Assembly: GCA_019359045.1 (NCBI GenBank)
Contig: JAHHIA010000009.1
Coordinates: 1-64,000, forward strand
Direction of reading: 5' to 3'
Source of the DNA: Scytolyngbya sp. HA4215-MV1
Lineage (GTDB): Bacteria > Cyanobacteriota > Cyanobacteriia > Leptolyngbyales > Leptolyngbyaceae
Length of the DNA: 64,000 nucleotides
Of the stretch, positions 7,758 through 16,829 are shown piece by piece (positions within the stretch are counted from its first letter, which is position 1; every line of letters begins with the position of its first letter). The notes beneath the pieces were generated by a model. The model had not been told where the DNA came from. It searched no databases and saw nothing but the letters and a program-made list of their open reading frames with translations. Both the position numbers and the translations under genes were made by a program.

Positions 7758-9419
7758 ATGCTTGAGACCCCTCGCCCACAGGTGGATAATGCGATCGCGG
7801 CTCTCAGCGATCGCAAAAATGACTGGTTAACGATCGGGATTCCAGAACGCATTGCCTACCTGCGCGACTGTCTGGCAGGCGTCAAAGCGATCGCAGAAGA
7901 CTGGGTCAAGGCTGCCTGTGCTGCCAAAGGCATCGCCCCCGATGCACCGCTGGCAGGGGAGGAGTGGATCGCGGGTCCGGTGGCAACCCTTTGGAATTTG
8001 AGATTGTTGATCAAAACGCTGGTCGCCGACGGGCAGCCTACTCCGGTAGCAGTGGAGCAAAAAGCCAATCACCAGACAGTAGTCCAGATTTTTCCCGATA
8101 ATCTCATGGATCGACTGCTGTTCCTGGGCTTTAGGGGCGAAATTTGGCTGGAACCGGGCAAGCCCGCCACTCAGGGGTTGGTCTACCGCCAGCGCCCCAG
8201 CGAAGGCAAATTGGCATTGATATTGGGTGCGGGGAATGTGTCTTCGATCGCCCCTGCTGACACGCTTTACAAGCTCTTTGCCGAAGATCAGGTGGTGCTC
8301 TTAAAAATGAACCCCGTGAATGAATACATGGGGGCATTGTTAGAACAGGCATTTGCGCCTTTGATTACTGATGGATTTCTGAACATCGTCTATGGCGGCG
8401 CAGAGTTGGGCAGTTATCTTTGCCAGCATCCTGACATTGAGTCGATTCATATCACTGGGTCGCACCATACTCACGACGCGATCGTCTGGGGCAGTCCCTC
8501 AGCAGAGCAGCAACAGCGTCAAACAGACCACACGCCCCGCTTGACCAAACCCATTTCTTCAGAATTGGGCTGTGTCACGCCAATTTTAGTCGTTCCCGGT
8601 AACTGGTCTAAAGCAGATATGACTTTCCAGGCGCGCCATATTGCTGGGATGGTGGCACATAATGCCAGCTTCAACTGTGTCGCGGCAAAGGTGGTGGTCA
8701 CGGCTAAAGGCTGGCATCAACGGGAAGAATTTTTGCAACAACTCTACCAACAATTAGCAAAAACACCATCGCGTCAGGCATATTATCCGGGGGCGCAGCA
8801 ACGCTATCAAGCTTTTTTAGACCGCTATCCCCAAGCAAACCCGCTGGCAGAGCGCACGGAAACGATCGTTCCCTGGACTATGATTCCTGATGTACCGCCT
8901 GCTGCCGATGAGTATGCGCTGCAAACCGAAGCCTTTTGCGGAGTGCTAGCCGAAGTGAGCTTAGAGGCAGAAAATGCGAAAAGCTTTCTGGCACAAGCAA
9001 CGGAGTTTGTGAATCAGCACGTTTGGGGGAACTTATCTTGTATTTTGCTGGTGGACCCGACCACGCAACGACGGGTTGCTGCCGAGTTGCAAACCGCGAT
9101 CGCTCAACTCCGCTATGGTGTGATTGGAGTCAATACCTGGACAGGCGCTGTATATCTGATGGGCGCTGCCCCCTGGGGCGCATTTCCTGGCAATTCGCTG
9201 GACAATATCCAATCGGGGGTAGGTGTGGTGCACAACACCTATTTGTTTGAACATCCCCAAAAAGTGGTGGTCTATGCTCCTTTTCACATCATTCCGACCC
9301 CGGTTTGGTTTGCCGATCACAAAAATTTGCTGCAACTTGCCCAGCGATTTGCTTTACTGCAAGCGGCACCAGATTTGGGTAAGTTTATCCGGGTAGTTGT
9401 GGCGGCTTTCAAGGGATAG
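7758..9419 (+). CDS. Divergent aldehyde dehydrogenase superfamily protein
   Basis: About 553 residues with the aldehyde-dehydrogenase/acyl-CoA-reductase fold. Visible marks are the nucleotide-binding segment LALILGAGNVSSIAPADTLY, 'IHITGSHHTHD', Glu269 in SELGCVTPILV and the likely catalytic Cys307 in NASFNCVAAK. The surrounding residues differ from ordinary NAD-dependent ALDHs, and the C-terminal 60 residues are extra, so the substrate is unclear. I chose the ATG at 7758 because the upstream in-frame starts (TTG 7689 and a following ATG) add a low-quality, Cys-rich extension; no clear Shine-Dalgarno sequence decides it. The gene is eight bases from the esterase gene that follows, and they are probably cotranscribed. 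Confidence 0.85.
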   Translation: MLETPRPQVDNAIAALSDRKNDWLTIGIPERIAYLRDCLAGVKAIAEDWVKAACAAKGIAPDAPLAGEEWIAGPVATLWNLRLLIKTLVADGQPTPVAVEQKANHQTVVQIFPDNLMDRLLFLGFRGEIWLEPGKPATQGLVYRQRPSEGKLALILGAGNVSSIAPADTLYKLFAEDQVVLLKMNPVNEYMGALLEQAFAPLITDGFLNIVYGGAELGSYLCQHPDIESIHITGSHHTHDAIVWGSPSAEQQQRQTDHTPRLTKPISSELGCVTPILVVPGNWSKADMTFQARHIAGMVAHNASFNCVAAKVVVTAKGWHQREEFLQQLYQQLAKTPSRQAYYPGAQQRYQAFLDRYPQANPLAERTETIVPWTMIPDVPPAADEYALQTEAFCGVLAEVSLEAENAKSFLAQATEFVNQHVWGNLSCILLVDPTTQRRVAAELQTAIAQLRYGVIGVNTWTGAVYLMGAAPWGAFPGNSLDNIQSGVGVVHNTYLFEHPQKVVVYAPFHIIPTPVWFADHKNLLQLAQRFALLQAAPDLGKFIRVVVAAFKG

Positions 9420-9427
9420 GGGAAGCA

Positions 9428-10624
9428 ATGACAGTATCTTTTGGGTTTCTTTGGCTGGTCTCGCTCCTGTTAAGTGGTGTTGCGTTGTTCTTGAGTATCT
9501 GGATTGTGATTCCGGCTCCAACCCTCTCCCTGCTGCCATTGGGGGTGGGTGCGCCGGAAGTGAGTCCCTGGTTATTGGTGCTGAATACGATCGCGGCAAT
9601 CTCTGCCCTGCCTGGCATTCGTAGAACCGCCTGGTTCCGTTTTCCACTGAGTCTGGCATTGATTGGGATATTGGTGAGTAGTCTGCCGTTGCTCCAGTTT
9701 TCGGCAACCAACCAACGGTTTGCGACAGCAATGCAGCAAGCCCTGGGAGCCAATTCTCTGGCAAAGCTGCCAATCGACTTACAGGCAAAGTGGCGGACTC
9801 AGCCGTTGATTTTGCGGGATGTGTTTCGGGGGATTGCAGTTCCGTCAGTTCGGCAAACGGGAGCAATTCAATTTGCCCAACCGGATGGAGTGCCACTGAA
9901 GCTGATCGTCTACCGTCCGCTTCCGGTGGGGCACTATCCGACCATCGTCTCGATTTATGGAGGGGCATGGCGATCGGGCAATCCCCAACAAAATGCCGAA
10001 TTTAACCGCTACATTGCAGCCCAGGGCTATACCGTCGTGGCGATCGACTATCGCCACGCACCCCACTATCCCTTTCCCGCCCATTTAGAAGATGTCCGAA
10101 CGGCGCTGGCATTTATCCGCCAACATGCTCAGGAGTACGAAATCGATGTCGATCGCATGGCATTGATGGGGCGATCGGCGGGGGCACATCTGGCAATGCT
10201 GACAGCTTACCAACCAGATGCCCCCCCGCTGCGGGCGGTGGTCAATTACTACGGTCCGGTGGATTTGTTGCAAGGCTACTATGATCTGCCAAAGCCCGAC
10301 CCCATCAATAGTCGGAAGGTTCTGCGGGCTTTCTTAGGAGGCACCCCAGAGCAAAAGCCTGATCTGTACCAACAGGCTTCGCCCATCCATTACGTGACCC
10401 ATCCCTTACCGCCAACGCTGTTGGTCTATGCTGGACATGATCACCTGGTCCAGGCAAAATTTGGCAGAGCACTCTATCAACGGTTGCGATCGGTCAACAG
10501 TCTCGCTGTTTCGCTCGAAATTCCCTGGGCAGAGCACGCTTTCGATAGTGTGTTTAACGGCATCAGCAACCAACTGGCACTCTACTACACGGAACGGTTT
10601 CTCGCCTGGGCACTCAAGTCTTGA
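9428..10624 (+). CDS. Membrane-anchored alpha/beta hydrolase (BD-FAE/HSL-like esterase)
   Basis: A 398-residue protein. The first 90 residues contain two or three hydrophobic segments (FLWLVSLLLSGVALFLSIWI, then 'WLLVLNTIAAISALPGI' and 'FPLSLALIGILVSSLPLL'). A carboxylesterase domain follows. The oxyanion-hole motif YGGAWRSGN is near residue 177, the nucleophile Ser250 is in MGRSAGAH, and the C-terminal acid and His are near 'AGHDHLV' and 'WAEHAFD'. The start has GGGG 7-10 bases upstream. It lies immediately after the aldehyde-dehydrogenase-like gene, suggesting a shared pathway for an ester or lipid-derived substrate; that link is inference. Confidence 0.88.
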   Translation: MTVSFGFLWLVSLLLSGVALFLSIWIVIPAPTLSLLPLGVGAPEVSPWLLVLNTIAAISALPGIRRTAWFRFPLSLALIGILVSSLPLLQFSATNQRFATAMQQALGANSLAKLPIDLQAKWRTQPLILRDVFRGIAVPSVRQTGAIQFAQPDGVPLKLIVYRPLPVGHYPTIVSIYGGAWRSGNPQQNAEFNRYIAAQGYTVVAIDYRHAPHYPFPAHLEDVRTALAFIRQHAQEYEIDVDRMALMGRSAGAHLAMLTAYQPDAPPLRAVVNYYGPVDLLQGYYDLPKPDPINSRKVLRAFLGGTPEQKPDLYQQASPIHYVTHPLPPTLLVYAGHDHLVQAKFGRALYQRLRSVNSLAVSLEIPWAEHAFDSVFNGISNQLALYYTERFLAWALKS

Positions 10625-10702
10625 AGCCCTATCCCGATCGTTCCGCGCTAGCGTTCGCCTGAACATTTGTACAATAAAATCAGCCTGTGTGGGTAGCTTC
10701 CA

Positions 10703-11172
10703 ATGACTTCTACCCATTTCGTTCCCTCTGCCAATCCTCACCTTTCCCTGCCAGACCACACCCAACTGCCAGAGTCCAATGGTACGTTTGCGAAAAATTT
10801 TCAGGAGCATCCTCAAAGCCTCTTACTGACGGATTCAATTCAACCTGTTTTGCAACAACTGCATTTCGATGGACAGTTCTGCATCGGTCAAGACTCTGGC
10901 ATCTACTGGCGCAGTATCCCCTGACGCCAATGGGGGTGGAGTTGGGGATCTGGCAAGGATGTTTTCAGAATTTGGAGCGACCCTGGCTGCGCTGGTGGGA
11001 CTTGCATGGCAACCTGCTGCTTTGTGGCGAAGAACGAGCGGAACAAGAATATCAACGCGCCGAACGAGAACACCAACGTGCCGAACGAGAACGCCAGCGA
11101 GCCGATCGGTTGGCAGAGTATTTGAGATCCCAAGGCATTGATCCTGATACCTTACCGTTACGGTTCCCCTAA
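10703..11172 (+). pseudogene. Uma2 family endonuclease remnant with internal deletion
   Basis: The N-terminal frame from the ATG at 10703 gives a typical long-form Uma2 start (SLPDHTQLPESNGTFAKNFQ ... FDGQFCIGQDSGIYWR) and stops at about 10922. A second frame, shifted by one base, then resumes with the family C-terminus: GVELGIWQG, PWLRWWDLHGNLLL, a coiled coil of 'RAE(R/Q)' repeats, then 'RLAEYLRSQGIDPD'. The central 100 or so residues that hold the PD-(D/E)XK catalytic core are missing. The simplest reading is one deletion near 10910-10925 that also broke the frame. An intact relative lies at 3220-3783, but it is of the short form. Confidence 0.8.
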
Positions 11173-11440
11173 AGGCCCACGGTGTTGAAGCGGTTCTCTG
11201 ACTGCCACACGCCTCCAACCGATGTGAGTAAAGTATGCCATTTTTGGGGGTCTGTACCTGAATGGGGCTTAACCCAGTGTGGCAACAGCAGCTCTGGACG
11301 ATCGGCACAGGGCTGAGCGGGAGATTGTTCAGCAGATTGGAACCGTAGCCGCAAATACCGTCTAATATATTCTGGTTAAGTCCATCGTATGACGCTGCAC
11401 AGACGACGATTCTCAGCCCGTTCCTTACAGTGATTCAGCT

Positions 11441-13102
11441 ATGATTCAGATTACGTCTTTCCCCAGCCAAGTTAAAACTGAAGAATTTTTAACCATCACA
11501 GGTACGGCTTCCGGCTACGAAGGGAAACCCCTAACACTGACATTTGAAAATAACTATCAGTTAGGGGCAGGCGCAGTGCAAAGCACTGGTACTTGGAGTT
11601 TGCAGTTTCGTTTCACTCAAGCAGGCACTCGCCGTCTCGTCTTTTCAGTCAAAGATAATCAGGGCAATATCATCCGCAGTCAACCGATTACGATTACGGT
11701 GGTCGCTGCCCCACCTGCCAAGATTGAAGCCACGACTTTTCCCAACCAAATCCGCACGGATGAGCTGTTAACGATCTCGGGTACTGCCAATGGGTTTGAA
11801 GGCAAGGCGCTGACGCTGATTGTGGACGATCGCTTCCGCAGCAGTGCAGGTGTAGTCGCACCCAATGGTCTCTGGAATGTGCAGTTTCGCTTTACGCAAG
11901 CAGGCGCACGGCAGTTGGTGCTCGCCGCCAATGATGCCCTCGGCAAAGAGGTGCGGAGTCAACCGTTTACGATTACGGTAGTGGCAACTCCGGTCGCGAA
12001 TGTGCAGATTACCAAATTCCCGCCTGAGGTGAAAGTTCGCGAGGAATTTAATCTTCAGGGCACTTCCAGCGGACTGACCGGGAAGTCTGTGGTGTTGACG
12101 ATCGACAATCAATTCAAAACCAATATTGGCGCCATTGCGGCTGATGGCTCGTGGCAAACGACTTTCCAATTTTTGCAACCGGGGACGCGACGATTGACCG
12201 CGACGATCGATAATCCCCCCAGCAACCCAGTTATTAGCAATACGGTGACTATCAATGTGGTCGCCACCTCTTCGCAACTGACTATCACCCCACCCACTCA
12301 ACCAATTCGGGCAGGAGAAAAATTTGTTTTAGAAGGAGAAGCCAAAGAGTTTGCAGAAGGGCGACAACTGATCGTCCAGACAGATGGGCAGTATGTTTTG
12401 GCGCGTCCGATCGTAGCAAATCAACGCTGGCAAGCTGAAATCTTTTTCAATCAAAGTGGCAAGCGGTTGGTGGAGGTGGTCGCATCGGATCAGGAAAAAG
12501 TGCAGATTGAACTAGATGTTCAAGCCTCCCAAACCAATACGCAATTGGAAATTTTGCCGTATACGGTCTGGACTTCCGTTCCGACTCCGGCGTCAATTCC
12601 CGATCTAGTCAACCCCAAGCGAGTGACCCTGCACCACACGGTGATTGCAATGTTACCCGCAAATGCAACTCAGGCGCAGGAAATTGAACGAATGCGGCTG
12701 ATTCTCGATATCCATTTGAATAGCAGTAAGTTCGCCGATATTGGCTATCACTACATTGTCATGCCCAGTGGCAGAGTCTATGAGGGACGCTCCAGCCAAA
12801 AAGCAGGTGCCCATGATTTGATTAATGATGGTTTTGGGGTGGCAGTGGATGGAAATTTTGAAAGTTCACTGCGGTTAACTCAAAAACAGTTTGATACCGT
12901 GGTGGCGCTGTGTGCGTTGCTGTTCAAACGCATGGGTCTCAATGATCCCGTGACTCCTGTGAGTACCACTACTTATAGTTTTGGGACGCAGCAATTACCG
13001 AGAATTTTGGGTCATCGCGATCGCTATACCACGGCTTGTCCTGGCTCGATTTACGATCGATTGCCCGAAATTCGTCAAGCGGTCAAAGCGCAGTTATCGT
13101 AA
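11441..13102 (+). CDS. N-acetylmuramoyl-L-alanine amidase (PGRP) with Ig-like repeats
   Basis: A 553-residue protein. Four repeats of about 92 residues start near residues 1, 93, 186 and 279. Each has the pattern 'I-x-x-FP-x-(Q/E)(V/I)(K/R)-x-(E/D)E ... TG(T)A-x-G ... W-x-x-QF-F-QAG-R-L', like bacterial Ig-type beta sandwiches. The C-terminal domain (385-553) is a peptidoglycan-recognition amidase with zinc ligands in TLHHT (near 396), GHRD (near 523) and TACPG (near 533), plus IGYHYIVMPSGRVYEGR. It should cleave the bond between MurNAc and L-Ala. There is no signal peptide at the ATG used, so export by an unusual route or cytosolic use must be considered. It is convergent with the GNAT gene. 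Confidence 0.92.
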   Translation: MIQITSFPSQVKTEEFLTITGTASGYEGKPLTLTFENNYQLGAGAVQSTGTWSLQFRFTQAGTRRLVFSVKDNQGNIIRSQPITITVVAAPPAKIEATTFPNQIRTDELLTISGTANGFEGKALTLIVDDRFRSSAGVVAPNGLWNVQFRFTQAGARQLVLAANDALGKEVRSQPFTITVVATPVANVQITKFPPEVKVREEFNLQGTSSGLTGKSVVLTIDNQFKTNIGAIAADGSWQTTFQFLQPGTRRLTATIDNPPSNPVISNTVTINVVATSSQLTITPPTQPIRAGEKFVLEGEAKEFAEGRQLIVQTDGQYVLARPIVANQRWQAEIFFNQSGKRLVEVVASDQEKVQIELDVQASQTNTQLEILPYTVWTSVPTPASIPDLVNPKRVTLHHTVIAMLPANATQAQEIERMRLILDIHLNSSKFADIGYHYIVMPSGRVYEGRSSQKAGAHDLINDGFGVAVDGNFESSLRLTQKQFDTVVALCALLFKRMGLNDPVTPVSTTTYSFGTQQLPRILGHRDRYTTACPGSIYDRLPEIRQAVKAQLS

Positions 13103-13131
13103 GTGACGGTTTACCTCAACTGAGATGCATT

Positions 13132-13722
13132 CTACTCAGTGGGCGCAGGCTTAGTCGGACGGCGACGAGAGCGTTTCCAAACAGCCCGTTCGGCTTTGTC
13201 TCGTTCGTAGGCAATCAGGCGACCGTAATAGTCGTGTCGGCTCAGGTTCATCGATAAGAAAACATGCTTGCGGATATTGCCAAACCCTTTGCGGGTAAAA
13301 AAATTGACCGCAGGAATATTTTCTGGGTCAGTGTCCACCATCATGAACCGTGCCCCATCTTCAATCATGCGTTCGACTAAGCGATCGACCAGTTTATCGC
13401 CCACGCCACGTCGCTGACAATGGGGACTGATTCCCAACCAAATGATGTAGCCGTAGACCCAAGAAGCTTTAGTAATGGTTGTGCCAAGAATAAAGCCTGC
13501 TAACTGTTCATCTATCTCTGCAACCAGGCAATATTCTGGATCGGTATTGTAGAGTCCGATGACTTCCCACTGATCCCAGGTGCGATAAATATAGGGATAC
13601 AGATCGCTGGTAAAGAGCGATTCTCCTAAATGGTAGACAGTCGCCAGATCGTCAATTTCCATATCGCGAATATTGACATGGAGGGAGGCGGGAGTCTCAG
13701 GTGAGAGTAGGTCGTCGGTCAT
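13132..13722 (-). CDS. GNAT family N-acetyltransferase
   Basis: A 196-residue RimI-like acetyltransferase. The acetyl-CoA pyrophosphate loop is QRRGVGDKL, preceded by the beta-4 strand YIIWLGISPHC and followed by 'FMMVDTDPENIPAVNFFTRKGF', which completes the fold. The tail is basic (WKRSRRRPTKP). The substrate, a protein N-terminus or a small amine, is unknown. The ATG at 13722 begins the frame. It is the last gene of the long minus-strand run and is convergent with the amidase gene, with only 29 bases between the two stops. Confidence 0.92.
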   Translation of the reverse strand: MTDDLLSPETPASLHVNIRDMEIDDLATVYHLGESLFTSDLYPYIYRTWDQWEVIGLYNTDPEYCLVAEIDEQLAGFILGTTITKASWVYGYIIWLGISPHCQRRGVGDKLVDRLVERMIEDGARFMMVDTDPENIPAVNFFTRKGFGNIRKHVFLSMNLSRHDYYGRLIAYERDKAERAVWKRSRRRPTKPAPTE

Positions 13723-13829
13723 ATCCCTGAAATGCTATTGTCCCAAGCGCAGTTGGTTAGGTGGTAGATATTTATTGATATTTTTGAATATCACCAGCAC
13801 AGTTTTGGGGTTGCGCTCGACGATCACAA

Positions 13830-15803
13830 TTAGCGACCTGGACGGGGAAAGGTGGGCAATTCAACGGCGGCAAGAGACTTGAGCTTTTTCGAAGAACGGA
13901 ATGGGTAAACCAAGGGGGAAGGTCCCGGTGCGGCGAGGGTCGCGGTATTGGAGGTTGCCATTGGCTGCTCGAAGTCGCTAGCGTTGGCGTGAGAAGACTT
14001 GTTGGGGGAGAGGGTAATGAAGGGAGACGCAGTGGGTCGATCAGGGGGCGGCACCGTGATTGAGGACTCGATCGGATGGAGCACCTGCCGGAATAGATTC
14101 AGTACTTCGGTTGAGCGATATTTCAGCTTTTCTGAAGCAGCAGGTCGGCTGGTGTCTGATTCATCCCGGTCGTTATCTTCGGAGTCCCCCCAATCCTCAT
14201 CGCTTGAAAGACTAGTATCTGTGTCGGCAACCCAGTTTGTCGAATTGACAGAAGTTTCATCCCAGGCGTTTACTTCGAGATTGACCTCAGTCGGTGCGAT
14301 AGGGGCTGAGCCGTCCTGCTTCAGTGCCGTTGATTCTGGAAAAACGGGTGTAAGAGTAGCAGGAGACAATGCTGCTGCTGCAAGTTCTGCGGAAGTAAAG
14401 TCTGCTTGAACCAGTCTATCCATATCCTGAGTCGCTGGCTCAGAGGGGTCGGGTGCGGAGGCGGTTTGAGGAGTGACTTCTGCGGTGGTCTCCGTAGGAA
14501 AGCCAATTAACCGAGCCAAATCTTCCCAAAGGCTATCTTCTTGGGAACCGGATTCGGACATGAGGGACTGCACAACCTTGTCGATTTGGCGTTCCAGCGC
14601 AGGGGTAAAGATCGGTAAATGCTCTAAGTTTTGCTGGCTCAGAGATTCGACGATCGCTGCCTGGCTCGATGCCTCCTGCGAATCTACCGTCTCAGGGCTG
14701 TCTTCTACCGCGACCAGATCAGCCTCTTCTGCCAAAGTGGAAGGGGAGGGAACGATCGTCAGCATTGGAGGGGTGGAAGCAGGAGCGAATGACTGATCCG
14801 AGGTTTCGCGATCGTCGTCCCAGGGATCGCTGCCTGAGAATGCACTCTGGGTTACCGGCGACTCTTCAGAAGCCACAGGGTTCAGCGATGCCGCGGTTGC
14901 CCAGCGAGCACGCAATTTATTAAACGTAGGCACTGCAAGACCGGGCTGCGCACTCCAGGGTTGCACGGGCTGGGCTTTGGACGTCAGTCGTTGCACTGCT
15001 GAGTCGTTGAGGGGTTGAGAGGCAGACTCAACCGAATCCGCCAAGTTAGAAACCCACTCATCGGTTAAGGGCATTTCCAGACATTGCTCCAGCGCCGCTT
15101 TGTACTGCAAAGTTTGACGCTGTTGCCGATGCAGGCGCGAGCGCAAATCTCGACAGGTACTTTCGGCTTGCATTAAAAGCTGAACTTGTTCGTGATGGCG
15201 TTGTTGGGTCAGGGCGCACTCTCGCTCCAGTTGAGCCACCCGTTCCTGGCTGCTATCCAGTTGAGCTGTTAAGGTATCAATGAGGCTCTGCTGTTGCTGG
15301 ACTGCCTGCTGAGAGGCTACCAATTCCTGGAGTAAGCCGCTGAGCTGTGCTTGCAAAGCTTCTACAACCTGTGAGTCGTCCACAGATTGGGAATGCTGGA
15401 CTAGTAAGGCTTCCTTATGTTGAATCAGAGCAACTTTCTGATCCAACTCATGCTGTTGTAAGGCGATCGCCTCTTCTAACTCAGCAATGCGCTGCTGCAA
15501 CGCTGCATTCCGCTGATGCAACTCTGTAATCACGGCAAGCAAGGTGGGGGTTTCCATGGGAGGCGCTTCCTCATTTGATGGCTGACGCTGAAAAGAATCA
15601 CTGTCAAATTCAGATTCCTGACCCGGAATCGCATCAATTGAAAGGGTATTCGGGAAATTCACCGTTTGCCAATCCGCCTCTGCATTAGCAGACTCCACCA
15701 ACAGTGTGGTCCGATCTAGGGGTGGAAACTCGGCTGGCTGGAATGGTACGATCGGCGACCTGGGCAGATCCATTTCGTGACTGGAAGTGACAGCTTCACT
15801 CAT
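13830..15803 (-). CDS. Large coiled-coil protein beside ftsE, function unknown
   Basis: This is a 657-residue protein of no family I can name. Residues 1-80 are acidic and disordered. About residues 83-250 form a Gln-rich coiled coil (TELHQRNAALQQRIAELEEA onward) ending 'YKAALEQCLEMPLTDEWV', which is probably the conserved core. The remaining 400 residues are low-complexity Ser/Pro/Asp/Glu with a basic C-terminus (SSKKLKSLAAVELPTFPRPGR region). There is no signal peptide or transmembrane segment. The gene follows ftsE on the same strand after 107 bp, so cotranscription is likely, and a role tied to division or envelope is possible but inferred. Confidence 0.85.
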   Translation of the reverse strand: MSEAVTSSHEMDLPRSPIVPFQPAEFPPLDRTTLLVESANAEADWQTVNFPNTLSIDAIPGQESEFDSDSFQRQPSNEEAPPMETPTLLAVITELHQRNAALQQRIAELEEAIALQQHELDQKVALIQHKEALLVQHSQSVDDSQVVEALQAQLSGLLQELVASQQAVQQQQSLIDTLTAQLDSSQERVAQLERECALTQQRHHEQVQLLMQAESTCRDLRSRLHRQQRQTLQYKAALEQCLEMPLTDEWVSNLADSVESASQPLNDSAVQRLTSKAQPVQPWSAQPGLAVPTFNKLRARWATAASLNPVASEESPVTQSAFSGSDPWDDDRETSDQSFAPASTPPMLTIVPSPSTLAEEADLVAVEDSPETVDSQEASSQAAIVESLSQQNLEHLPIFTPALERQIDKVVQSLMSESGSQEDSLWEDLARLIGFPTETTAEVTPQTASAPDPSEPATQDMDRLVQADFTSAELAAAALSPATLTPVFPESTALKQDGSAPIAPTEVNLEVNAWDETSVNSTNWVADTDTSLSSDEDWGDSEDNDRDESDTSRPAASEKLKYRSTEVLNLFRQVLHPIESSITVPPPDRPTASPFITLSPNKSSHANASDFEQPMATSNTATLAAPGPSPLVYPFRSSKKLKSLAAVELPTFPRPGR

Positions 15804-15910
15804 GACAGCAATCCTGCAAACGAAGACCCCTTACCCAGCAGGCAAGATGCAGTCCATGATATACCCATGTGCTCTGTTTGCAGTGAAATTCATAAAAACT
15901 AACGTAATCT

Positions 15911-16723
15911 CTAAAACCGCTCTGAATAAAGATGTCCACCTCTTAGTTGGACAACAGGATGGTTAGATAGGCGAATCAAACTAGCATCATGAGTGGTCAC
16001 AATCACAGTAATCCCGATCGAATTGAGCTTTTTAAGAATTTTGATCACCTGCCAGGAATTATCAGGGTCGAGGTTGCCAGTGGGTTCATCCGCCAGCAAA
16101 ATCGGCGGGGTTCCCACAATGGCACGGGCAATGCTCACCCGTTGCTGTTCTCCACCCGATAATTCATCGGGAAAACAATCTGCTTTATGTTGTAGCCCAA
16201 CCATCTTAAGAGCAGGTTGTAGGCGACGATAAATTTCTTTCCGGGCAAACCCCTGTGCCCAAAGAACAAAGGCGACGTTTTCGGAAACCGTGCGACGAGG
16301 AATTAATTTGTAATCCTGAAAGACAATACCAATCCGCCGTCGCAATAAAGAGAGTCGATCGCCCCTCAACTCGGTGAGCGGCTGATTGTCTACAATAACT
16401 TCTCCTTGAGAAGGCTGCTCTTCACCATATAACAATTTCAGTAAAGTCGATTTGCCAGAGCCAGAGGGACCCGTGATGAAGAGAAAACTGCCTCGCCGAA
16501 TCGATAGATTGACATTGACCAGCGCTCGACTGCCGTTCCGGTAAATCTTGCTCACATCCTGCAGTCGGATAATCGGATCCACGATCGGGGACGCTGCTTC
16601 AGAAGGCGTTGCTGCCGCATTCGGGATTGAAAACGTACTCACTGGAGGGATAGGGGAACTCACGGCACTGTCGGAAGTGCCAGATGGATGACTTGAAAAC
16701 TGACCTTTTAAACCCTGAACCAT
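15911..16723 (-). CDS. ftsE: Cell division ATP-binding protein FtsE
   Basis: A 270-residue ABC ATPase. The first 50 residues are a Pro/Ser-rich extension not found in E. coli FtsE. The domain then starts at [20 protein letters not shown]. Walker [10 protein letters not shown] is at 85-93, the signature LSGGEQQR near 188, Walker [14 protein letters not shown], and the H-switch TTHD. The '[11 protein letters not shown]' and '[19 protein letters not shown]' segments mark the FtsE group over MacB/LolD. FtsE with membrane partner FtsX controls peptidoglycan hydrolases at the septum. No ftsX lies nearby. Confidence 0.9.
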   Translation of the reverse strand: MVQGLKGQFSSHPSGTSDSAVSSPIPPVSTFSIPNAAATPSEAASPIVDPIIRLQDVSKIYRNGSRALVNVNLSIRRGSFLFITGPSGSGKSTLLKLLYGEEQPSQGEVIVDNQPLTELRGDRLSLLRRRIGIVFQDYKLIPRRTVSENVAFVLWAQGFARKEIYRRLQPALKMVGLQHKADCFPDELSGGEQQRVSIARAIVGTPPILLADEPTGNLDPDNSWQVIKILKKLNSIGITVIVTTHDASLIRLSNHPVVQLRGGHLYSERF

Positions 16724-16829
16724 GGAGCGAAGATGGTGAAGAAAGTGAAATCAGCCTGAGATCAACTCAGTTCAAGCAGAGTTATCGCCCCATCATAGCT
16801 GATGGAGTTTAGATTCTCCGATCGTCTTC

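Noticed and set aside
10687-11172. Intact 161-residue protein reading through the Uma2 remnant
   Set aside because: The first 75 residues are out of frame with the conserved Uma2 N-terminus, so the frame joins nonsense to a real C-terminus.
13119-13140. ACTGAG/CTCAGT hairpin between the amidase and GNAT genes as a terminator
   Set aside because: Only six base pairs, and the right arm overlaps the GNAT stop codon; too weak to call.
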